A stretch of DNA of 64,000 nucleotides from Labrys wisconsinensis (GTDB lineage: Bacteria > Pseudomonadota > Alphaproteobacteria > Rhizobiales > Labraceae), in assembly GCF_030814995.1 (NCBI RefSeq), contig NZ_JAUSVX010000004.1, positions 186,001 through 250,000 of the forward strand, in the 5' to 3' direction. Under the pieces are notes generated by a model. The model saw nothing but the letters and a program-made list of their open reading frames with translations, was not told the DNA's origin and did not search any database. A program made the position numbers and the translations under genes. Shown in pieces: positions 18,418-25,880 of the stretch. How positions within the stretch are numbered: the first letter of the stretch is position 1; each line of letters starts with the position of its first letter.

Positions 18418-18768
18418 TCAGCCCGGGTCGCGCAGGTGCGCCGGCGCGGCTGCGCGAGCCTTGCCGGCAGGGCGTGGGGGCTTGGGGGCGGCGGCCGGCG
18501 CCGGCTCGTTGGCGGCGAGAAGGTCGGAGATGAGCCTGGCGCTTCGTTCCACGTTCAGGCCGAAGCGCTGCGCCGTCTCGGCGCCCGAGCGGCAGGTGTC
18601 GGGCCGCTTCAGGCAGAACGAGGCGGCGCTGGCGGCGGCGGAGCCGGCGAGGGCGGCCGCGGCGGGGGGCTGGGCGGTCCGTGCCGTCCCGGTCGGGGCG
18701 GAATGCGGCATGGGCAGGAACAGCATCACCACGCCGATCCAGAACAGGGCACGCAACAGGAAGAACAT
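18418..18768 (-). CDS. DUF5330 small membrane-anchored protein
   Basis: The 116-residue protein has an N-terminal hydrophobic segment (FFLLRALFWIGVVMLFLPMP, residues 2-21), an Ala/Pro-rich linker and a short conserved core with two Cys (FCLKRPDTC) and RFGLNVERSARLISDLL, followed by a Pro/Ala-rich tail. This architecture is found in many Rhizobiales as DUF5330. The product is probably periplasmic or inner-membrane anchored; function is unknown. It starts in the intergenic region shared with the PAS kinase. Confidence 0.8.
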   Translation of the reverse strand: MFFLLRALFWIGVVMLFLPMPHSAPTGTARTAQPPAAAALAGSAAASAASFCLKRPDTCRSGAETAQRFGLNVERSARLISDLLAANEPAPAAAPKPPRPAGKARAAAPAHLRDPG

Positions 18769-18865
18769 CTCGCCACTCGACGCAACGCCGGGCCGGAACT
18801 CTGCCCGCGGAAGACCCTAGCACATGCCGACGAAGCCGGGCTTTCCCGCATCGCTGCAATTGTCG

Positions 18866-18886
18866 TCGAATTTGATTCAAATTCGA
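18866..18886. promoter_or_regulatory. Perfect 10+1+10 palindrome
   Basis: The left arm TCGAATTTGA (18866-18875) and right arm TCAAATTCGA (18877-18886) are exact reverse complements around a single T. The centre contains GATTC, a GANTC methylation site. It lies between divergent genes and is a strong candidate operator for an unknown dimeric regulator. Confidence 0.55.
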
Positions 18887-19059
18887 GCGATCGATGGTTC
18901 CGCCGACGATTCGGCGAGGACCATGCGCCGTCTCGCGGAAAAGCCGCAGAAACGACGCGATACACCGCAAGATTCGGTGAAACTCTGTTCACCATGTCGG
19001 TGGTTTGCCGCCTCGGCGGCAGGTGTTTCGACCGCCGCCGCACCTTTTGAACCTTCGCC

Positions 19060-19074
19060 TTAGCGTTCGCTTAA
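19060..19074 (+). promoter_or_regulatory. CtrA-like box TTAG-N7-TTAA
   Basis: TTAG, seven bases, TTAA matches the CtrA consensus TTAA-N7-TTAA with one mismatch. It ends 12 bp before the ATG at 19087, so bound CtrA would block that start region; it would be a conventional promoter-proximal site if translation begins at 19171. Confidence 0.45.
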
Positions 19075-19086
19075 ACCCACGCTGCG

Positions 19087-20952
19087 ATGGTCGGCGCGTA
19101 CAAAAAGGGGGCGTGGATCAAGATTCACGCTGAAGCGTTGCGTCAAATTGATGTGTTCAAGCAGGCGCGGATGTTCGTGGACGATCTCGTCCATGACCAT
19201 GCCAAGGCCGATCCGCTGATCGCGGCGCGTCACAGCGCGTTCATCGCGACCCATCTCGTCGTCGGGGTCGTGACCCTTGCCTGCCTTCCCGGCTATCTCG
19301 CGCTGCGCGGCGACCTCACGCCGACCGAGGCGCTGGTCTTCTCGATCCTGGCCTGCCCCGTCGCCATCGCCTTCTTCCTGTCCCGCACCGCCCGTTTCGA
19401 GGCGGCCAACATTCTCTCGGCCATGGCGCTCTGCGGCCTCGTGGCGGTGGCTGCCACCCGCACCGGCGGCGTCCAGTCCTTCGTGCTGATCTGCCTGCCG
19501 CTCGTCCCGCTCGAGGCGGCGATCGCCGGCTCGCGCCGCGTCGTCGCCGCGGCCCTCGCCATGGCGGTGCTGACGGCCGCGGGCATTGCCGGGGCCGACA
19601 TGGCCGGTCTGCTGCCCTCCGCTGCCGAGACCGCCAACTCGATGGCCCTGCACGGGGTGGTGATGATGGCGGCGATCGGCTATGCCGGCGGCATCGCCTT
19701 CCTCAATCACGGCTTCCAGGCGGCCGAGGCGGAGATGATCCGCAGCGGCGAGGCGCGCTACGCCATGCTGGCCGAGAACATGAACGACCTGGTGACCCGC
19801 CACGGCGAGGCCGGCCGCGTCACCTATGCTTCGCCGGCGGCCACGGTGATGACCGGGGTGGCGCCCAGCGCGCTGCTCGGCCAGGGCCTGTTCGAGCGCG
19901 TGCACGTCTCCGACCGTCCGACCTATCTCGCGGCGCTGTCGCAGGCCCAGGCCGGCGCAGCCTGCACCGCCGAGTTCCGCCTGCGCCGCGACGGCGGCAT
20001 CAGCTTCATCTGGGTGGAGATGCGCTGCCGCTCGGTCGGCGCGGGCGAGGCCAGCCATGTCGTCGCCGTGTCGCGTGACATCACCGGCCGCAAGGCGCAG
20101 GAGCTGGCGACCGAGGCAGCCCGTGCCGAGGCCGAAAGGGCCAACGCCGCCAAGGGCCGCTTCCTCGCCACCATGAGCCACGAGCTGCGCACGCCGCTCA
20201 ATGCCGTCATCGGCTTCTCCGAGATGCTGATGAACGAGAAGGTGATGGGCATCGATGCCGAGCGCCGGCACGAGTATGCCGGGCTGATCCACGACAGCGG
20301 CCAGCACCTCCTGTCCGTGGTCAACGGCGTGCTCGACATGTCGAAGATCGAGACCGGCAATTTCCAGATCTTGGCCGAGCCCTTCTCGATCGAGAGCCTG
20401 GTCGACAATTGCCGCGCCATGATGCTGCTCAAGGCCGAGGCCGGGCGGATCCGCCTCGACCTCGCCGTCGAGCCCGGCCTGCCCGACATCGTCGCCGACA
20501 AGCGGGCCTGCCGGCAGATCTGCCTCAACCTCATGTCGAACGCCATCAAGTTCACCCCGCCCGGCGGCAAGGTGACGGTCGGGGCCCGCGCCGAAGCTGC
20601 CGGCATCGCCCTGTTCGTCACCGATACCGGCGTCGGCATCGCGCGTGAGGACCTGCCGCGCCTGGGTGAGGCCTTCTTCCAGGCGAGCTCTGCCTATGAC
20701 CGCGCCTTCGAGGGCACCGGCCTCGGCCTCTCCGTGGTCAAGGGCCTGGCGGTGCTACATGGCGGCTGGATGGAGGTGGACAGCGTCGTCGGCCGTGGAA
20801 CCACGGTGACCGTGCGCCTGCCGCTGGACTGCGAGAATGCCGCCTCGCGCGATGCCATCGCCATGGCGTCGAACGTCGAGCGGCTCTGGCCGCGCGCCCA
20901 GCAGCCGGGGCCGATGTCCGTCCCGGAAACACAGGGGAAGAAGCGTGCGTGA
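19087..20952 (+). CDS. Membrane PAS sensor histidine kinase, DivJ-like
   Basis: The 621-residue kinase has six or so hydrophobic segments (about residues 50-205), a PAS domain (about 222-335), a HisKA domain with phospho-acceptor His365 in FLATMSHELRTPLN, and an ATPase domain with N-box LNLMSNAIKFTP, DTGVGIA and GTGLGLSV. The multi-pass N-terminus plus single PAS is the layout of DivJ, the kinase that phosphorylates DivK in the alphaproteobacterial cell cycle; PdhS-type or unrelated PAS kinases are alternatives. An ATG at 19171 is another possible start. Its stop overlaps the next gene. Confidence 0.85.
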   Translation: MVGAYKKGAWIKIHAEALRQIDVFKQARMFVDDLVHDHAKADPLIAARHSAFIATHLVVGVVTLACLPGYLALRGDLTPTEALVFSILACPVAIAFFLSRTARFEAANILSAMALCGLVAVAATRTGGVQSFVLICLPLVPLEAAIAGSRRVVAAALAMAVLTAAGIAGADMAGLLPSAAETANSMALHGVVMMAAIGYAGGIAFLNHGFQAAEAEMIRSGEARYAMLAENMNDLVTRHGEAGRVTYASPAATVMTGVAPSALLGQGLFERVHVSDRPTYLAALSQAQAGAACTAEFRLRRDGGISFIWVEMRCRSVGAGEASHVVAVSRDITGRKAQELATEAARAEAERANAAKGRFLATMSHELRTPLNAVIGFSEMLMNEKVMGIDAERRHEYAGLIHDSGQHLLSVVNGVLDMSKIETGNFQILAEPFSIESLVDNCRAMMLLKAEAGRIRLDLAVEPGLPDIVADKRACRQICLNLMSNAIKFTPPGGKVTVGARAEAAGIALFVTDTGVGIAREDLPRLGEAFFQASSAYDRAFEGTGLGLSVVKGLAVLHGGWMEVDSVVGRGTTVTVRLPLDCENAASRDAIAMASNVERLWPRAQQPGPMSVPETQGKKRA

Positions 20953-21793
20953 AGCGTTGGCGAGGTCCGACCGCGATTTCCTGTCCGAGGAGGCGGAGTT
21001 CGAATCCTCGCGCCTGCTCTCGACCCTGATGCTGGTCCTGCGCCGGCCGATCGAGATCGCCGGCTCCCTGACCATGGCGGGCTTCACCGCCGCCATCATC
21101 GTCAACGCGCTCGGCATGCAGGTCGGGCCCCATCCCGCCCCGTTCTTCGCGCGCGAATGGCCGCTGCGCGCCGCCGATTCCGCGCTGCCGCCGGCTCCGA
21201 CGCCGCCGGCCCGCCCGGTGGCGCAGGCCGCGCCGCCGGCTGCCGCCGACGCGTCCACGGCCGACGCGCCCACGGCCGATGTGCCGGCGGCTCCGTCGGA
21301 CGGCAGCGCCCTGCTGCGGGACATCCAGACCGAGCTCGCCGCACGCAACTATTACGACGGCACGCCCGACGGCGTGCTCGGCCGCAAGTCCGACGCCGCC
21401 ATCCGCGCCTTCCAGACCCGCATGGGGCTGACCGTCGACGGCCAGCCGAGCGAGGATCTCCTGTCGCGCCTCAAGGCCGCGCCTGTGCCGCAGGCCGCGG
21501 CGCGCGAGGGCGGCGATCCCATCGCCGCGCTGATTGCCGCCAGCGCGCCGTCGGCTGCGCCGCCCGTCAGGCCGGCGACGACGCCGGTGCCGCCGAGCAA
21601 GCGTCTGCTGGCGATCGAGAAGACGCTCGCGGCCCTCGGCTACGGCCCGCTCAAGGTCGACGGCATCATGGACGGCGACACACGGGCGGCGATCAGCCGT
21701 TTCGAGCGTGACCGGTCGCTGCCCGTGACCGGCCAGGTCTCGCCCCGCCTCGTCAAGGAACTGACGGCCGTCTCCGGCATTGCGCTGGAATGA
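20945..21793 (+). CDS. Membrane-anchored protein with two peptidoglycan-binding domains
   Basis: The 282-residue protein has a basic N-terminus, one transmembrane segment (about residues 38-58), a Pro/Ala-rich periplasmic linker, and two PG_binding_1 domains: LLRDIQTELAARNYYDGTPDGVLGRKSDAAIRAFQ and LLAIEKTLAALGYGPLKVDGIMDGDTRAAISRFE, both broken into halves around the conserved DG. The GTG start has GGGGAAG 5-8 nt upstream and overlaps the kinase stop by 8 nt; the gene's own stop overlaps DUF1491 (ATGA). It may sense or bind septal or cell-wall peptidoglycan. Confidence 0.85.
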   Translation: MREALARSDRDFLSEEAEFESSRLLSTLMLVLRRPIEIAGSLTMAGFTAAIIVNALGMQVGPHPAPFFAREWPLRAADSALPPAPTPPARPVAQAAPPAAADASTADAPTADVPAAPSDGSALLRDIQTELAARNYYDGTPDGVLGRKSDAAIRAFQTRMGLTVDGQPSEDLLSRLKAAPVPQAAAREGGDPIAALIAASAPSAAPPVRPATTPVPPSKRLLAIEKTLAALGYGPLKVDGIMDGDTRAAISRFERDRSLPVTGQVSPRLVKELTAVSGIALE

Positions 21794-22134
21794 GCAGCCG
21801 GCTCAAGTCCGCCTTCTTCGTCTCCGCCTATATCCGCCGCTGCGCCGTTGAGGGCGCGGCGGCGGCCTTGCGGCATCGTGGCGCCGAAGAGGCCGGCGCC
21901 GTCTTCGTCAAGGTGGACCGGCTCGACGGCACGGCCGCTCTCTACGGCCCGGCGCCGCAATCGCTCGCCGATCCCGGCGGCGAGCGGCGCTTCGTCCGGC
22001 TGACGCCCGAGGGCGCGACGCCGCTCGAGGCGGAGCAGATCCTGCAGCGGCAGCTGCGCTATGATTCGGACCTGTGGATCGTCGAGGCCGAGGACCGGCA
22101 GGGGCGGCACTTCCTCGATCTGGCGCAGGAGTGA
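21790..22134 (+). CDS. DUF1491 family protein
   Basis: The 114-residue cytoplasmic protein starts MSSRLKSAFFVSAYIRRC and contains GAVFVKVDRLDG and DSDLWIVEAEDR, typical of DUF1491, a Rhizobiales family of unknown function. It overlaps the peptidoglycan-binding gene by 4 nt and is probably translated from the kinase transcript. Confidence 0.88.
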   Translation: MSSRLKSAFFVSAYIRRCAVEGAAAALRHRGAEEAGAVFVKVDRLDGTAALYGPAPQSLADPGGERRFVRLTPEGATPLEAEQILQRQLRYDSDLWIVEAEDRQGRHFLDLAQE

Positions 22135-22213
22135 CGGCCGCGGCGCGGCACGCCCGGTCCCGCGCCGTGCCGGGCCTGCGAGCTCCGTCCACGGGGGGGG
22201 GCCGAAATTCCGC

Positions 22214-23323
22214 TCAGGCGCCGGTCGCCTTGCGGCGTCCGGTCTCGCTTTCCAGGCGCTGCTGCGTTGCCGGCCGTTCCCGGGCCGGCTCGGCGAAGAT
22301 CGGCTCGTGGCGTCCGCGCCCGCCGGCACTCGCCGTGGCCATGCGCATCAGGCGCGTCGCCGCGGCGCGCGGCACCGTCTCCATCAGCAGGGACAGCGCG
22401 CGCAGCCGCAGGACCGAGCGGCCCGCCTCTTCGTTGACGAACATCAGGAGGCGCTCGGCCTGGGCGCCGGGCATGCCGATCGCGGTGAGGGCGAGGGCCA
22501 GCGCCTCGCCCGACGGATCGTGCACGATCCGCTCGGCCGTCTCGGCGCCGATGTCGAGGAGGTCCTGCAGCGTGGCCGCGACCTCGCCGGTCCGGCGCGA
22601 CATCGCCGCCGCCTCGACCGCATCGAGCACGAGCTGGGGGGCAAAGATCTGGGCTTCGCGCGTGGCGAAGCGGGCGGCGTGCGGGGCGCCGCGGAAAGCT
22701 TCGATCACGGCGGCCCGGGCCTGGGCATCGAGGTCGAGGAACAGCGGGGCCAGCCATTGCGCCTTCACGCCGCGGCGGGTCGCCAGCCGCGTCGCCAGGC
22801 CGGGAATTTCGACCGCCGCGGCCGCGAGCAGAGCGATGGTCTCCCGGTCGATCGGCGCCGCCGGATTGGAGGCGAGCGCGTCCGCGACCAGGGGATAGCC
22901 CTTGCGCACCAGCAGGCGGACGAGCTCGCCGTTGAGGTCGACGCGCCGGGCGATGGCCGCATCCGTCACCGGGCCGCCGTCGGTGGTCAGCGCCCACAGG
23001 TCGTCGCGGCCGAGCAGGGGCGAGGCCTCGATGATGCGGGCCGCAGCTTCCGGTTCGCTGGCGAGCAGCTTGTCCAGCACCAGTCGCGGCGCGAAGGCGC
23101 AGGGGCCGAGCTTGCCGGCGACGGCGATGCGCGTGTCCTCGTCGACCTGGTCGACCAGATGGGCGGCAAGCTCGGTGTAGCGCGCCACATCCGTCTCGGA
23201 CCGGTGTGCCGCGTCGACGAAGAGGTCGGTCAGCACGCGCAGCAGGGTGGGCCGCACGTCGAGCCCCGGCACGCGCGACAGGGCGAACAGGCCTTCCAGG
23301 CGCGGCAATTGATCGTCGAACAT
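22214..23323 (-). CDS. DUF2336 domain protein
   Basis: The 369-residue, almost wholly helical protein has repeated short helices with Asp and Leu spacing, as in the HEAT-like repeats of DUF2336 (for example LGPCAFAPRLVLDKLLASEPEAAARIIE and DLWALTTDGGPVTDAAIARRVDLNGELVRLL). A basic, disordered tail ends it. The family is specific to alphaproteobacteria and its function is not established. A CtrA-like box lies about 90 bp upstream. Confidence 0.86.
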   Translation of the reverse strand: MFDDQLPRLEGLFALSRVPGLDVRPTLLRVLTDLFVDAAHRSETDVARYTELAAHLVDQVDEDTRIAVAGKLGPCAFAPRLVLDKLLASEPEAAARIIEASPLLGRDDLWALTTDGGPVTDAAIARRVDLNGELVRLLVRKGYPLVADALASNPAAPIDRETIALLAAAAVEIPGLATRLATRRGVKAQWLAPLFLDLDAQARAAVIEAFRGAPHAARFATREAQIFAPQLVLDAVEAAAMSRRTGEVAATLQDLLDIGAETAERIVHDPSGEALALALTAIGMPGAQAERLLMFVNEEAGRSVLRLRALSLLMETVPRAAATRLMRMATASAGGRGRHEPIFAEPARERPATQQRLESETGRRKATGA

Positions 23324-23414
23324 CGTGTTTCCGGAGGGCTCGCTGTGGCTTTCTGGTCGCGGGCGGGGAAAAAGGCTCGGCGGCGATCCGCAGGCGGATG
23401 CTACCCGACAGTCA

Positions 23415-23433
23415 TAAACGGACTGTTAACCAT
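23415..23433. promoter_or_regulatory. CtrA-like box TAAA-N7-TTAACCAT
   Basis: TTAACCAT (23426-23433), the half-site commonly reported for CtrA, is preceded after seven bases by TAAA (23415-23418). It lies between the divergent DUF2336 gene and the small ORF at 23500, about 95 bp upstream of DUF2336. Confidence 0.5.
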
Positions 23434-23499
23434 GCTGGCCGGTTACTCCACTCAGGCGCGCAGGAGCGGCTTGCGCGCCCTGTGCCAGTGGGGTCGGTG

Positions 23500-23706
23500 A
23501 TGGGTGCCATCGTGCAGTTTCCCCAATCTACGCCGCGACAGACGCGGCTCATCGACGCCGGACCCGAACGGTCCGGCGCGATCCTGTTCTTCACGGGCGT
23601 GCGCATCGAGCGGCACGCCGACACGGCGGCGATCGAGGCCGATGCGACCGGCACGCGCCCGGCCCAGAGCGGAACTCCCAGCGGACGGCGGCGGCGCAAG
23701 GCCTGA
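23500..23706 (+). CDS. Conserved small Rhizobiales protein (MGxVIxFP type)
   Basis: The 68-residue product begins MGAIVQFPQSTPRQTRLIDAG and contains SGAILFFTGVRIER, followed by a basic tail (GRRRRKA). Small proteins with this opening and an LFFTGVRxER core recur in Rhizobiales; function is unknown. The ATG has GGGTCGG upstream. It precedes the lipoprotein gene by 54 bp on the same strand. Confidence 0.68.
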   Translation: MGAIVQFPQSTPRQTRLIDAGPERSGAILFFTGVRIERHADTAAIEADATGTRPAQSGTPSGRRRRKA

Positions 23707-23760
23707 CCCCCGTTTGAATCGAAGGCGTGCTGCGTCGCTACCAACTTGCAATAGAGCCTC

Positions 23761-24612
23761 ATGCGACACCGGCACGTAAGATTGTGCTGCCTCACCCTGC
23801 TCCTGGCCGCCGGGCTGGCGGGTTGCGCCGCCGAGGGCGATTTCGGTCGCCGGCAGCCCTCCGTCGTGACCGACGAGGTCCTGCCCTGGGCCGGCCGGCA
23901 GCTGGCCTGGACCCGCGGCGAGGCGGTGTCCGGCTTCATGCTGACCGACGACGAGAAGGAGCTGCGCGACCGGGCCTGGCGCTTCCTGATGCCGGCTCAT
24001 CCGCGCTCGCGCTTCGACTATGCCCTGGCCGAGCTCAGGCGCCTGCGCCTGATGCCCGCCGGCCCGCGCCCGGGCTCGCTCGGCGAGGCGCCGCATCGCG
24101 TGCTGCAATATGTCGGGCTCGGGCTCTATGACGACCAGCAGCCGGACGCCTATTTCAAGGCGCTGATGGGGCAGGACTGGACCTCCTCGCATCCGCCCTA
24201 CCGGCGGCTGTGCGGGGACATCGATGCCGACCAGGCCCTGCTCGATCCGCTCGACGCGGCGGCCGAGCGCGTCGAGGCCGCCGATCGCATCCGGGCGCGG
24301 GGGCTGCCGCTGATCCCGGACCTTTCCGAGGGCGAGCGTGACGAAGCGCTCGACCGCATCGCCGAGAACCAGGGCCTGATCTGGTGGATCACCGACGCGC
24401 TCGGCCGCCGGGTCGCCGGCTACCGCTACGCGCTCCAGCGCCTGTTCATCGAGATCCCGCAGCGCGACGCCGTGGCCTGCGAGCACAAGCTGGCCGGCCT
24501 GGAGGCGCGGACAGGGGCAGCTCCGGCCGCCTCGGCGCCGGCCGTGTCGCAGGCTGCCCCGCGCCAGGGCTACTATCCCTGGCCCGTGGACGAGACGCCG
24601 CCGCAGAAATGA
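23761..24612 (+). CDS. Hypothetical lipoprotein
   Basis: The 283-residue protein has a signal peptide with lipobox LAGC (Cys at residue 22), followed by a mainly helical domain. No family is recognised. YALAELRRLRLMP, DWTSSHPPYRRLCGDIDAD and NQGLIWWITDALGRRVAGYRYALQRLFIEIPQ are its most distinctive stretches. A Pro/Ala-rich C-terminus ends in YYPWPVDETPPQK. It is probably anchored to the inner leaflet of the outer membrane. It converges with the DUF1254 gene. Confidence 0.78.
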   Translation: MRHRHVRLCCLTLLLAAGLAGCAAEGDFGRRQPSVVTDEVLPWAGRQLAWTRGEAVSGFMLTDDEKELRDRAWRFLMPAHPRSRFDYALAELRRLRLMPAGPRPGSLGEAPHRVLQYVGLGLYDDQQPDAYFKALMGQDWTSSHPPYRRLCGDIDADQALLDPLDAAAERVEAADRIRARGLPLIPDLSEGERDEALDRIAENQGLIWWITDALGRRVAGYRYALQRLFIEIPQRDAVACEHKLAGLEARTGAAPAASAPAVSQAAPRQGYYPWPVDETPPQK

Positions 24613-24628
24613 CGGGCCGGACCAGCCT

Positions 24629-25171
24629 TCAGCTCGCCTGGCAGGTCGCCTGCGACAGCGCATCCTCGATGACCGGCATCATGCCCGGCGTGGCGGCGAG
24701 GGCGCGCAGGATCACCACGCCCCTGGCCTGCGGCGCTTCGATGCGCAGCGCCTCCGGCGTGTCCGGCCCCTCGCGCGAGCGCACCTCCGCCAGCTGCACG
24801 CTGGTGTAGAGCGTCAGCTCGATGGCACCTGCGGACGCCGCGCGGTCGTTGAGGGCATAATAGTTCAGCCCGTCCGGCGTGTAGAACGACACGGAGAAGA
24901 ACGCAGGCGGGACGGGCGCGCGCAGGTGCAGCGGCCCGGCCGAGAGGTCGTAGCGGCATGCCGCCACGCGCATCGCCGGATCGGGCGAGGGCAGCACCTC
25001 GGCCAGGGGGCCGGTCGCCGGGACGATGGCGAAGGCGCCGTCCGGCCCGAGCTCTTCCAGGCGGCGATAGGCCGTCCGCTCCGCCATGCGCGGCAAGGCC
25101 AGCACCGTCGCCAGATGCACCGTCAGTGCCAGCAGCAGGCCGACGACGGTCCAGATGCCGAAGCGGATCAT
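24629..25171 (-). CDS. DUF1254 domain membrane-anchored protein
   Basis: The 180-residue protein has an N-terminal transmembrane segment (IWTVVGLLLALTVHLATVLALP) and a periplasmic domain with SVSFYTPDGLNYYALNDRAA, as in the short Rhizobiales DUF1254 proteins. Its ATG overlaps the stop of the DUF1214 gene, so both are translated together. In other bacteria DUF1254 and DUF1214 are two halves of one protein. Confidence 0.82.
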   Translation of the reverse strand: MIRFGIWTVVGLLLALTVHLATVLALPRMAERTAYRRLEELGPDGAFAIVPATGPLAEVLPSPDPAMRVAACRYDLSAGPLHLRAPVPPAFFSVSFYTPDGLNYYALNDRAASAGAIELTLYTSVQLAEVRSREGPDTPEALRIEAPQARGVVILRALAATPGMMPVIEDALSQATCQAS

Positions 25172-25749
25172 GGGCAGCCCTCGGCGATGATGTCGGGCAG
25201 GACGACGGCGTCGCTGCGCGCGGCGCTGGTCGACACCGGCGTGTCGTAGAGGCGCAGCACCAGCCGGAACGGCCCGCCGGCCGGCCCGCTCGGCAGCCAG
25301 TTGCCCGGCGCGGCGTCGGGGGCCACGACCACGGCCGCGACGCCGTCGCCGCGGCGCAGCACCTCGGCGCTGGTGAAGCCGTGGCGTCCGACCGGGCTGT
25401 CCGGCAGGTGGCCATCGGCGTCGTAGAGCGCCAGCGTCCACCAGCGCGCCGGCGGCGCGATCGGCTCGATGCGGTAGCGGCACCGCCCGTCGAGAGCGGC
25501 CCCGGCCGAATCGCGCGTGGCGACGAAGGCCAGGCCCTCGCCGGAGCCGAGCGGCAGGTCGCCGGAACGGGCGAGGCCGGCGCGGGCATAACGGTCGGCA
25601 TCGGGCGTGCCGGCCTGCGGCCAGGCGCTCCAGGGGCCGATGCGCAGCGCGTTGAAGCCCGGCCCGCCCGCCAGCGTCCACCAGGTGAGCCCGAGGCCGA
25701 CGACGGCGCCGAGCGTCAGCGCGTAGAGAAAGCCGGGAATCGAGCGCAA
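25168..25749 (-). CDS. DUF1214 domain membrane-anchored protein
   Basis: The 193-residue protein has a transmembrane segment (FLYALTLGAVVGLGLTWWTL) followed by PGFNALRIGPWSAWPQAGTPDADRY, WWTLALYDADGHLPDSPVGRHGF and GNWLPSGPAGGPFRLVLRLY, all DUF1214 signatures. Only a TTG start is available before an upstream stop. It is the first gene of the pair with DUF1254 (ATGA overlap). Function is unknown. Confidence 0.84.
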   Translation of the reverse strand: MRSIPGFLYALTLGAVVGLGLTWWTLAGGPGFNALRIGPWSAWPQAGTPDADRYARAGLARSGDLPLGSGEGLAFVATRDSAGAALDGRCRYRIEPIAPPARWWTLALYDADGHLPDSPVGRHGFTSAEVLRRGDGVAAVVVAPDAAPGNWLPSGPAGGPFRLVLRLYDTPVSTSAARSDAVVLPDIIAEGCP

Positions 25750-25880
25750 GGTGAAGCTTCGCGAAGGGAACCGTGCCGATCAGGCCTGCCGGAGCCCGGC
25801 CCGTCAAGAGGGCAGGCGCCGGCACCGGTGCGCCGCGGCTGGATCGGAGCCGCCTCAGGCACGGGCCGGGCCGCCCGCCG

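Larger units (their letters stand above)
18769..19086. other. Divergent DUF5330 / PAS-kinase control region
   Basis: The 318-bp spacer holds a 21-bp perfect odd palindrome (18866-18886) and a CtrA-like box (19060-19074), each listed separately, plus GANTC sites at 18874-18878 (inside the palindrome) and 18971-18975. No coding sequence is supported. Confidence 0.55.
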
